DNA from: Flavobacteriales bacterium
Lineage (GTDB): Bacteria; Bacteroidota; Bacteroidia; Flavobacteriales_F; PHOS-HE28
NCBI GenBank assembly: GCA_016718655.1
Contig: JADKCV010000013.1
Coordinates: 39,934 to 103,933, forward strand
Length of the DNA: 64,000 nt
Direction of reading: 5' to 3'
Shown here piece by piece: positions 1 through 9,300 of this stretch. How positions within the stretch are numbered: the stretch's first letter is position 1; each line of letters opens with the position of its first letter. The notes under the pieces were generated by a model. It searched no databases, had not been told where the DNA came from, and worked only from the letters and a program-made list of their open reading frames with translations. Position numbers and translations under genes: made by a program.

Positions 1-1650
1 GTTCACGGTAACGGTTGCCGATGCCGGATCGCACGGTGCCTGACCCGTTACCGTGTAGGTATAGATCCCTGCCGCACTGGTGCCTGGGATGAAGGTGCCC
101 GGATGCGCCGCTCCTCCAGGGGCGGTCCATGCACCACCCGGATCAGGCGCACCCCCAAGCACATTGAACAAGGCGAAGCTGCCATCAATGCTGCACACGG
201 TGCTCGTGGCATTGGTACCCGCATCGGGGGCCTCTCGCACCTGGATGGTCAGTGTCGCACTGGCGTTGGAACACGGGGTGGTCCCGTTCACGAGGTATAC
301 GTAGGCGCCAGGAGGATCCACCCCGGGATCGAAATTGGGGCCATGTGGACCACCCGGTCCGGTCCAGGCCCCCCCTGCATCGGGGGTGCCGTTCAACCGG
401 CTGATGAGCGGGAAGGTGGCATCATCGCTGCAGACCACGATGGTCCGATCACCACCCGCATCGGGTGCCGCCACTTGTGTGACCGTTACCGTGGCGGTAC
501 TTGCTGAACAAGGGGGCAGCCCTTGTACCGTGTACGTATACACTCCGGGTGCCGAGGTCCCGGGCGTGTAATTGGCGGTCACCGGACCACCACCCGGCCC
601 GGTCCAAGAGCCGCCGGAGGAGGGGGAGCCACCCAAACGGGTGAAAAGATCGACCGGGACACCGTTGCTACAGACGGAGAGTGTACCGTTGGTCCCTGCG
701 AGCAAGCGGGGATTGACAGTGACCGTTACCGTGGCGGTGGCCTCAACACAGGGGGGCGTGCCATTCACCGTGTACACATAAAGGCCAGGTGTATCGGTCG
801 CCGGGTTGAATGTTCCCGCGTGCGGGCCTCCGGGTCCGCTCCAGGTACCACCTGCAGAAGGCGTACCACCAAGTGCAGCGAACAAGGAGGTGGACGCACT
901 ATTGGAGCAGAGGGTCAGTGTCCCGTTGGTGCCGGCGTTCGGGGGTGTTATCAACGAAATGGTGACGGTGGACACATCCACGGGGCATGGGGAAGCACCC
1001 GTTACCGTGTATGTATATACCCCGGCTGGATCGGTAGCAGGGTCGAGTGTCCCGGAATGGGCCGCACCTCCGGGCCGGGTCCATGAGCCTCCTACGTCCG
1101 GCGTACCACCCAAGAGCGGCAACAGCGCGACCGAAGCGTCATTGCGGCAGAAGGTGGCCGTAGCGTCGGAACCTGCATCGGGCCCAGTGAGGATGGACGC
1201 GGACCAACCAGCGGCCACACCTGAACCATCGCTGGTCCATTCAAAAGTGAGGCAACCAACGGGACCAGTTGACGTGATCGTTGTTCCAGCCAACGAAACC
1301 GCATTGGTGCCGGTGGCCAAGAGCGTCCCCGCCGTGGATGCACCATCAAAGACGTTCAGGACATCACCAGGACCGACCGCAATGACCCAAGAGTCGAACC
1401 GGACCTGGGACAGCGGCCCGCTGCTCGGGCCACCCGTTGGACAGATGGTGGTGACGATGTTCTGTCCGTTCGCATAACCACCCGATGAACCACCACTGTC
1501 CAAGAACACCCCCGCGCATGTTTCATGCACAACCCCATCAATAGCCAGATACTCTTGTGCAGAAGCCGCACTTGTAAGAAGCGCCAAACAGAGCGAGGCT
1601 GAACGACCAAGGCGAACCTTGGTGAGAATGGTCGTCGTTGCTTTTGCCAC
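1..1650 (-). CDS. T9SS-type surface protein with CUB-like N-terminus and tandem Ig-like repeats (3' end outside window)
   Basis: The frame is open from a GTG at 1650 to the left edge (550 codons, no stop). The first ~28 residues form a signal peptide (charged start, hydrophobic core, ending ASA-QEY). Residues ~35-160 read as a CUB-like domain (CAGVFLDSGG, a YDG-like NVFDGAS, then GCLTFEWTSDGS). Five ~77-residue repeats follow, each with GGTP-x-GGTW-GPGG, a DPATD/PG-Y-YTV core and a closing PC. The same repeat style appears in the CUB protein at 43523-40043, which ends in a type B sorting domain, so this gene probably does too, but its end is not visible. GTG was chosen because an in-frame stop lies at 1711-1713 and no ATG intervenes. 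Export through T9SS to the cell surface is inferred. Confidence 0.75.
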   Translation of the reverse strand, partial: MAKATTTILTKVRLGRSASLCLALLTSAASAQEYLAIDGVVHETCAGVFLDSGGSSGGYANGQNIVTTICPTGGPSSGPLSQVRFDSWVIAVGPGDVLNVFDGASTAGTLLATGTNAVSLAGTTITSTGPVGCLTFEWTSDGSGVAAGWSASILTGPDAGSDATATFCRNDASVALLPLLGGTPDVGGSWTRPGGAAHSGTLDPATDPAGVYTYTVTGASPCPVDVSTVTISLITPPNAGTNGTLTLCSNSASTSLFAALGGTPSAGGTWSGPGGPHAGTFNPATDTPGLYVYTVNGTPPCVEATATVTVTVNPRLLAGTNGTLSVCSNGVPVDLFTRLGGSPSSGGSWTGPGGGPVTANYTPGTSAPGVYTYTVQGLPPCSASTATVTVTQVAAPDAGGDRTIVVCSDDATFPLISRLNGTPDAGGAWTGPGGPHGPNFDPGVDPPGAYVYLVNGTTPCSNASATLTIQVREAPDAGTNATSTVCSIDGSFALFNVLGGAPDPGGAWTAPGGAAHPGTFIPGTSAAGIYTYTVTGQAPCDPASATVTVN

Positions 1651-1681
1651 GCGAAACGTCCTTGCACTAAGCAAAGGGCGT

Positions 1682-1689
1682 GCAAGATA
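1682..1689 (-). promoter_or_regulatory. putative -7 box (TATCTTGC) for the CUB surface gene
   Basis: Read on the minus strand, TATCTTGC lies 32 nt upstream of the GTG start and resembles the Bacteroidota -7 consensus TAnnTTTG. It is one of a family of similar boxes in this window. Confidence 0.3.
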
Positions 1690-1805
1690 CGCGATCTCGA
1701 GGGGTCGATGTCAATGAAGCCCTAGATGCACCGGGCTTTATGACGCACCCTGGGTCCATCCTTACCACGTTGGCACCTATCGAGCGCTCGATCATCACCT
1801 CCCCC

Positions 1806-2708
1806 TCATTCCGTCGCTTTGCCCAAGGTCACGGCCAACATGACCTCATGGGTACCCGTGCTATAATTCCGCAGGTTACTGGTGATCACGTCGTAGGAAT
1901 AGCCGAACTGGAACACTTGTTTGTGCCAGTAACCGATCATGGCGCAGTAAGCATCATTGGTGCGGTACGAGCCACCGAGCCAGAACGTGTCCTTGTATCG
2001 GACGGTAGCTGTGAGGTCCACTTTCACCGGAACCGGTGTCACGTACTTCACCATGAACGAGGGTTCCACTTTCCAATCGGTACCGATCAAGAAGCGGTAA
2101 CCACCCGTCACATAATTGTGCATTTCCAAAGAACTCAGCGTCTGCGTGTTGGTGTCCAAGAATCGAACCTTGTTCTCCAACAATTGGGGTACGGCAACAC
2201 CGAACCAGTAACGGGGATGATAGAGCAGTAAGGCGAACTGCGCATCTGCCTCCAATTGTCCCCTTAGCTGATCGTCCAAGGCAGGATCTCCGGGGTCGTT
2301 GAACTGGATCTTCGACCCGTCCACAAGGAACTGCACCATTCCTCCGGACAGAGCCAAGGAAAGCTTCAGATCGCCGGTAAGGCGGAGGTGGTAGGCGTAG
2401 GAAGCCTGGAAACCGGTCCTGCGCGTCGGGCCCACATGATCCGTGTACAAGTAACCTCCCACCCCCATGTTCTTGCCAACGGGAGAGATCCCGCTGAGCA
2501 TGAACGTACGGGGGGCATCCTGGATGCCGACCCATTGGTAACGATGGGCGCTGCGCAACTCGAAGAAAGGGCGGCTACCCGCCACAGCCGGGTTGAACAC
2601 GTAGTCGTTGAACTGGTACTGCGTCAATTGTGGCAGTTGCTGGGCGTGCGTCACGTGCAACGTGAGGCCCAGTGCGGCAATGGTCAATAGGCGTCTCATG
2701 GCGTGCAT
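1806..2708 (-). CDS. PorP/SprF family type IX secretion system membrane protein
   Basis: 300-aa outer-membrane barrel-like protein. A signal peptide (to HVTHAQQ) is followed by the family signature QLTQYQFNDYVFNPAVAGS and then RSAHRYQWVGIQDAPRT. The C-terminus FQFGYSYDVITSNLRNYSTGTHEVML is typical of PorP/SprF. SprF-like proteins are needed in Flavobacterium for surface delivery of the adjacent type B cargo. This start lies 3 nt after the stop of the giant SprB-repeat gene, so the two are almost certainly co-transcribed and this is its probable dedicated partner. An alternative start is Met4 (2699). Confidence 0.93.
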   Translation of the reverse strand: MHAMRRLLTIAALGLTLHVTHAQQLPQLTQYQFNDYVFNPAVAGSRPFFELRSAHRYQWVGIQDAPRTFMLSGISPVGKNMGVGGYLYTDHVGPTRRTGFQASYAYHLRLTGDLKLSLALSGGMVQFLVDGSKIQFNDPGDPALDDQLRGQLEADAQFALLLYHPRYWFGVAVPQLLENKVRFLDTNTQTLSSLEMHNYVTGGYRFLIGTDWKVEPSFMVKYVTPVPVKVDLTATVRYKDTFWLGGSYRTNDAYCAMIGYWHKQVFQFGYSYDVITSNLRNYSTGTHEVMLAVTLGKATE

Positions 2709-2711
2709 GGT

Positions 2712-5700
2712 TCAACGGATCACGGTCAGCGGACCGGTGTAGGGTTCGGGATATTCGGGATCGTTCAACTTCACCACGTAGTAGTAGGTACCCACCGGTA
2801 CCGGTCCATTGTTGTAACGGCCATCCCACGGCGTCCTATAGCCGACGCTCTGGAAGAGCAATTCGCCCCAACGACTGTAGATCTCCACCTCACAGTCCGG
2901 GAACTGGTCGATCAGGTCGATGACCCACGCATCGTTCCAGCCATCCCCATTGGGAGAGAAGCCGGAGGGTATCACCACATCGGGGAGCACTGTGATCAAC
3001 ACACTATCCGAAGCGATGCAGCCATTGGGTGCGACCACGACCAGGTCATACCAAGTCGAGACCGATGGTGTTGCTAGCGGATTGGCCACGTTCGCCGCAC
3101 TCAGAGTGCTGTCCGGGGTCCATGTGAAGACCGACCCTTGCGGTCCTGTCGGTGATCCACCCAAGGAGGTCGAAGCACCGAGGAATATGGACCGGTCCCC
3201 ACCTGCATCAGCGAGCGGGAGTGCGAGCACCACGACCGTTACTTGATCCGTACTGGTGCAGATCCCACCATCGGTCACCGTGAGCGTGAAGGTGTACAGG
3301 CCGGCCGCAAGACCGGTCAAGGTGATCACCGGCTGATCGCCGATGACCGTGCCCTGGTCGTTCGTCCAAGTGTAAGTGAGTACACCGGTGCTCAACGAAC
3401 CATCCAACACCACATCGGGTCCTGCACATGCCTGTTGATCATCACCCGCCACCGCGAGCAGATCGCTCAATGCACCCACAGTGATCGTATCGCTGATGTC
3501 GCAACCGTTGTTGTCCGTGACCGTGATGATGTAATCACCTGGTATCAACCCACTGATGTCCTCGGTATTGGCAAAGAACCCGCTGGGGCCGGACCACGCC
3601 ACGGTGATCGGGGCCACACCACCACCCGCGGTCACGGAGATGGCCCCATCGTTCGCGTTCACGCAGCTTGCCAGAACGACCTCGTCGACCGCCAAGGTGA
3701 GGACAGGGGGACCTGTGATCGTGAAGGTGATGCTGGTACTACAGAATACGGCATCCGTGATGACGACGGTGATATCCCCCGGACAGAGCCCGGTCGCGGA
3801 AGGGTTGCCTTGCCCGTTCGGTGGCTCGGGGGTCCATGCGTAAGTGTAGTTACCCACACCTCCGGTGGCAGCCAACACCACACTGCCATCGCAACCACCC
3901 GCACAGGTCTCCGGATTCACCGTAGCACCCGGATCGATGGGCACATAGGGCAGGATGACAAGGGCTACGGTGGTGTCACAACCGATGGCATCGGTAATGG
4001 TCACTGTATAGTTGCCTGCGCACAGTCCGGATACGGTACCAGTGCCCTGTCCTACAGGTGGTTCCGGTTGCCAGAAGAAGGTGTAAGGACCTGTGCCACC
4101 GGTCGGGCCACAGGTAGCGGTTCCATTGCAAGGACCGGCACAGGTCTCATCGGTGGTCACCAGACCGGGATCGATAGGTGCACCTTGACCGATGGAGAAG
4201 GGCTGCTGGAAGGTGCATCCATTGCCATCCGTGATGGTGACCGAGTAGTCACCGGCGCAAAGGAGATCGATGGCCGTCTGATCCGGCGCGATCACATCTC
4301 CTGCAACATTGCGCCACGTGACCACGAAGGGAGCCGTTCCTCCTTGGATGAAGACCTCTGCGAGACCCAGACAATCGCCGTAGCACGTGTTGTCCGTGGT
4401 GGCGAGTACGGCTTCCAATGCGGCAGGTTGGGTGATGGTGTAGGTCAACAGTGTATCACAGCCATTGGCATCGGTGATCAACACCTGCCAATCACCCGCG
4501 CAGAGATCCTCTGCAGTAGGCCCTGCAGCCCCGTTCGGCGGAGCGGGGTTCCAGAGGTAGGTGTATGGCGCGACCCCGCCTTGAACGAGGAGCGTGATGG
4601 ACCCATCACATACACCACTACATGAAGCGTTCTCCAGAGTGGGAGTGACGGTGATCGGATCGGGACCCAGGATGAGCACATCCTGAACGATGGTGCAGCC
4701 GATGTCATCGGTGATGGTGACCGTGGCCGTTCCGACACACAGACCGGTTACACTAGGGGTACCCTGTCCCGTGGCGGGTTCCGGGGACCATGTGTATTCG
4801 TAGGGTGGAGCGCCACCAGCAGGGGCCACGGTAGCAGTGCCATTACAATCACCGAAGCACGCGACCGGTGTCGTGCTGAGGTTGGCCACGATGGGGTCCG
4901 GGGACGCCACCGTTGCGGTGTCGATGCTGATACAACCGGTGTTGTTGGACACCTGCACGAAATAATCCCCGGCACAGAGCCCGGTCACCTGGCCTACGGC
5001 TTGCGCGATCTCCGTTCCTGTAGCATCGAACCACGTGACGATGCACGGCGGATCGGTGCACACGAAGGACATCTCCACGGTACCGTCACATGCGTCGGGG
5101 CAGGAGGTGATGCCATCAACGGTATTGAGGTCCTCCCCTTCCACGTCCGAGATCGGCACCAAGAGTGAAGCTTCGCAGCCATTCGCGTCGGTCACCGTGG
5201 CGATGTAGATGCCCGCGCAGCGATCGGTGATGGTCTCGCCGCTGCCGATGATCGCACCGAACGAGGTCCATTGAACGAAGTAGGGCTGTGTTCCTCCGGT
5301 GATGGCGACCGAAGCGGTACCGTCACAGGCGCCGCAATTGCTCAGGGTACTGGAACCTTGCAACACGAGTACGCCGGGCTCGACCACTTGCCAGGTGCTG
5401 TCCAAGGTGCAGCCGTTCGCATCGGTGAGGGTCAGGGTATAGGAGCCGGCACAGAGCTCGGAGATGGTGGCGGTGCCCTGACCGACCGGAGGTGCGGGAG
5501 ACCACAGGAAGGTATACGGGGCGATACCACCTTGCGGCACCACGGAAATACTACCATCACATTCGCCAGCGCAGGATATGCCGTTCACTGTAGCATCCAT
5601 GGACAGAGCGGTCGGTGCAAGTACCAGGACCTGTACGGTGGTATCGCAGCCGGAAGCATCAGCGATGAGCACCGTGTAGACACCCGCGCACAAACCGGTC

Positions 5701-6308
5701 ACTTGCGGGCTGTTCTGACCTCCGCCCGGCTCAGGCGTCCAGAGGAACGTATAGGGCGCAACACCACCGGTGGGTCCCACGGTAGCGGTTCCATCACAGA
5801 GACCAGCACAGGTGACCGGGGTGGTGCTCAGGTTCGGAACGATGGTCTGCGAGGGAGCCACTATGGCTTCTGCGAAACTCACGCAACCGGCGCCATTGGT
5901 GACCTGTACGGTGTACGTCCCCACGCAAAGATCAGGCACGGACAATTGGTTCTGTGCGATGATGTTGCCATCCGCATCGGTCCAGATGGTCGTACAAGGA
6001 GTGGTGCTGCAATTGAAGAACACGCTGACCACACCATTACAATCACCTGAGCAGGTGACCTGACCATCCTCGGGGATAAGGACCTCGCCATCCGCATCGG
6101 CTATGGTCACTTGGGCGGTCGCTGTGCACCCATTGGCGTCGGTGACCAACAAGGTATAAGCACCCGCGCAGAGGTTCGTGGCATCCGGATCGGTGCTCAC
6201 CACCGTTCCGCCAAGCGACCAGGAATACGTATAGGGAGATGTGCCCCGTGACGGAAGACGAAGCGGTCCCATCACAGACGCCACACGAGCTCGGCGTTGA
6301 TGTGGCAC
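2712..6308 (-). CDS. giant SprB-repeat T9SS adhesin, 3' segment with type B sorting domain (frameshifted gene)
   Basis: Third reading-frame block of a gene running 13015 to 2712. In-frame sense begins near 6243 (TSPYTYSWSL); the first ~22 residues upstream of that are out of frame. It carries SprB repeats 26 (second half) to 37, each with an xxC-x3-CDG start, LCAG-x-YT middle and TDANGC close. One PKD-like domain follows (AGDDQQACAGPDVVLDGS to TSTDQVTVVV). The C-terminal ~90 residues are a type B sorting domain (IPSGFSPNGDGWNDAW, YSRWGELLFQS, WDGRYNNGPVPVGTYYYVV). Removing one base, or adding two, in the run at 6244-6247 restores continuity with the middle segment. Exported surface adhesin, probably gliding- or biofilm-related by analogy with SprB. 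Confidence 0.88.
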   Translation of the reverse strand: MPHQRRARVASVMGPLRLPSRGTSPYTYSWSLGGTVVSTDPDATNLCAGAYTLLVTDANGCTATAQVTIADADGEVLIPEDGQVTCSGDCNGVVSVFFNCSTTPCTTIWTDADGNIIAQNQLSVPDLCVGTYTVQVTNGAGCVSFAEAIVAPSQTIVPNLSTTPVTCAGLCDGTATVGPTGGVAPYTFLWTPEPGGGQNSPQVTGLCAGVYTVLIADASGCDTTVQVLVLAPTALSMDATVNGISCAGECDGSISVVPQGGIAPYTFLWSPAPPVGQGTATISELCAGSYTLTLTDANGCTLDSTWQVVEPGVLVLQGSSTLSNCGACDGTASVAITGGTQPYFVQWTSFGAIIGSGETITDRCAGIYIATVTDANGCEASLLVPISDVEGEDLNTVDGITSCPDACDGTVEMSFVCTDPPCIVTWFDATGTEIAQAVGQVTGLCAGDYFVQVSNNTGCISIDTATVASPDPIVANLSTTPVACFGDCNGTATVAPAGGAPPYEYTWSPEPATGQGTPSVTGLCVGTATVTITDDIGCTIVQDVLILGPDPITVTPTLENASCSGVCDGSITLLVQGGVAPYTYLWNPAPPNGAAGPTAEDLCAGDWQVLITDANGCDTLLTYTITQPAALEAVLATTDNTCYGDCLGLAEVFIQGGTAPFVVTWRNVAGDVIAPDQTAIDLLCAGDYSVTITDGNGCTFQQPFSIGQGAPIDPGLVTTDETCAGPCNGTATCGPTGGTGPYTFFWQPEPPVGQGTGTVSGLCAGNYTVTITDAIGCDTTVALVILPYVPIDPGATVNPETCAGGCDGSVVLAATGGVGNYTYAWTPEPPNGQGNPSATGLCPGDITVVITDAVFCSTSITFTITGPPVLTLAVDEVVLASCVNANDGAISVTAGGGVAPITVAWSGPSGFFANTEDISGLIPGDYIITVTDNNGCDISDTITVGALSDLLAVAGDDQQACAGPDVVLDGSLSTGVLTYTWTNDQGTVIGDQPVITLTGLAAGLYTFTLTVTDGGICTSTDQVTVVVLALPLADAGGDRSIFLGASTSLGGSPTGPQGSVFTWTPDSTLSAANVANPLATPSVSTWYDLVVVAPNGCIASDSVLITVLPDVVIPSGFSPNGDGWNDAWVIDLIDQFPDCEVEIYSRWGELLFQSVGYRTPWDGRYNNGPVPVGTYYYVVKLNDPEYPEPYTGPLTVIR

Positions 6309-9300
6309 CCACGGTCAGCAGGGCGGGTTCGGTCAGATCGAAGGTGAGCGTGATGGAACATCCGTTCGCATCCGTGACCAAGGCGGTCCAAGTGCCGGCA
6401 CACAGGTCCTCGGCCACCAGCACCCCTTGTCCATTAGGCGGTACAGGGGTCCAGATCACGCTGTAGGAGGCCACACCACCCGAAGCGCTCAAGGTGATGG
6501 ACGCGTCGCAAGCGGCGTTGCACGAGATGCTGTTCACTGCGGCATCCACCACGAATGGTGCAGGCTCGATGATCAATACTTGCAAGGTGGTATCGCAACC
6601 GGACCCATCCGCCACCAACACGTCATAGACACCGGCGCAGAGGCCAGTACCCACGGGAGTACCTTGTCCACTTCCAGGTGCGGGTGTCCAGGTGAAGGTG
6701 AACGGAGGCAGTCCACCGACGAATCCGACCGTAGCGGACCCATCGCAATCTCCAGCGCAGGAGACCGGCGTGCTGGTGATCGAATAGGTCGCAGCCGGAG
6801 GCGCCACCACCGTAGCGGTGTCGATGCTCACGCAACCGCTTGCATTGGTCACTGAAACGATATAGTCACCAGGGCACAAGCCGTTCACCACCTCCGTATC
6901 GATACCCAGCGGGGTCCCGGTCACATCGAACCAGGCGATGACACAGGGCGCATCCGAACAGGTGAAGGTCACCGATACCGAGCCATCGCACTCATTGGGG
7001 CAGGAGGTGGTGCCATCGAGCATGGTCAAGGCCTCACCGTCCGCATCTGAGACCGGTACCGCCTGGGAACGCGTACAACCATTGTCATCGATCACGGTCA
7101 CCGTGTACACGTCCGCACAAAGACCGGTGAGGTTGTCCGTATTGCCGACCACGACACCCGCCGAGTTGGTCCACGTGATCGTGTAGCCCGGTGTTCCTCC
7201 AAGGATCGTACAGGTCACCGTGCCCACACAAACCTGGCATTCGCTGGGTGTGCTCTGGGTTTGCAGGATGAGCTCGTCGGGCTCGGTCACCTCGAAGCTG
7301 AAGAGCGAATCACAGCCATTCCCGTCGGTGACCAGTACCGTCCATGTCCCTTCGCACAGGTCCGTTGCGGTCGGAGTGCTCTGACCACTGGGAGGAACGG
7401 GTGTCCACAAGTAGGTGTAGGGTTGTGTTCCACCCTGCACGTTCACGCCGATCTCGCCATCGCAGGCCCCATTGCAGGACACGTTGGTGACGGACCCCGT
7501 ATTGGTGAACGGGGCCGGACCTGTGATGAGGACCTGTGTGGTGATGCTACAGTTGGATGCATCGGTGATCGTGACATCGTAGACCCCTTCGCACATGCCT
7601 GTTCCCTGCGCTACGCCCTGACCATTGGCGGGGATGGGTGACCAGAAGTACGTGTATGGTGCTTGTCCACCCGTAGGGCCGAACGTGGCCGTTCCGTCGC
7701 ACGTACCAGCGCAACTCACCGGCGTGGAACTCACGTTGGGGATGATCTGCTCGAAGGGTGGTACCGTGAAGGCGACGGTGGTGTCGCACAGGTTGGCATC
7801 GGTGATGGTGACGGTGTAGTTCGTTCCCGCACACAACCCGAACACCACGTTGGTACCCTGTCCGCTACCGGGTGCCGGGGTCCAGAGGTACGTATATCCG
7901 GGAGTGGCTCCTGCCGGGAACACCGCAGCCGCACCGGTGCACGCCCCGTTGCAATCCTCGGGTTGGACCACCAGGTTGGGCTCGAAGGGTGCTGGCTTCT
8001 CGATGATGAAGTTGATGGTGGTATCACAGCCGATGGCATCCGTGACCGTGACGAAGTAGCCGCCGACGCACAGACCGGTGACCGCATCGGTCCCCTGACC
8101 AGCACCCGGTGCTGGGCTCCAGAGGAAGGTGTAAGGGGCTACACCACCCGTTGGCGTAACGGTGGCAGAGCCTCCGCACTCATCCGGACAGGGTCCATCC
8201 AAGGCCACCAGACCGGCATCGATACCCGCATTGGGTAGTATGGTGAACGTCACGGTGGTATCGCACCCCGCAGCATCCGTGATGGTCACGGACCAGTCCC
8301 CTGCGCAGAGGTCGTTGGCCACTGGGGTTCCTTGTCCATTGGGCGGGACAGGGGACCAGAAGTACGTGTAAGGTGCGGAACCTCCCGTGGGTGCCACTTC
8401 CGCGGTCCCATCACATGGCCCATTGCAGGTCTCATTGGTGGACGTGCCGTTGGGAAGGATGGGCGTGGGTTCATCCACAGCGATGATCAGCAGGGTATCG
8501 CATCCAACCGCGTCGGTGATCTGAACGGTCCAATTACCGGCACACAGGCCTCCGGCATTGGGGGAACCCTGTCCCGTGCCTGGCTCCGGGGTCCAGTTGT
8601 AGGTGTAGGGTGCCACACCTCCCGTGGTGACCAGGTCGATGGCACCGGAGCATTCCCCTGCACACGAGGCATCGGTGACCGTAGGCACGGATACGATACC
8701 GGACGGCGTGGTGATCACGAACTGCAAGGTGGTATCGCAACCCGCAGCGTCGGTGACTGTCAATGTGTAAACACCTGCGCACAACGCGCTCACCGATGGC
8801 GTGCCGTCACCCGTGATCGGATCGGGAGCCCAGTCGTAGGTGTACGGTGGAAGCGCACCCGTCACAGTGGCGATCGCCGTCCCATTGCATTGACCTGCAC
8901 ATCCCGTAGGCGTTGTCACCAACGCGATGGTGTAGGGCGCCGCAGGTGCGATCGTGAAGGCGATGGTCGTATCACAGCCATTGGCATCCGTGATCAGTAG
9001 GGAATAGGCACCTGGACAGAGGTCGCTCGCAGTGGGAGTTCCTTGCCCAACGGGAGGTGCCGGTGTCCATAGGAAGCTGTATGGCGCCGTTCCACCTGTC
9101 ACGCCGGGACAGGATGCCACCGCATCGCAGGAATTGCTGCAGGTGGGAGGTGTCACGATGACCGACGCGTCGATCGGTGCTGGTTCAGTGATCGTGAAGG
9201 TGAGCGTGGTATCGCACGCGCCGGAGGTGATGAGCACCGAGTAGGTGTTCGCGCACAACAGCGTGGCATTGGGGGTTCCTTGACCCGCACCAGGTGCCGG

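Noticed and set aside
3243..4625. Long plus-strand open frames opposite the adhesin (for example 3243-4625, 6427-6855, 9602-10891)
   Set aside because: They are periodic antisense shadows of the SprB repeats: the translated sequence repeats every ~79 codons, is rich in Gly/Arg/His, and has no signal peptide, start context or family motif.
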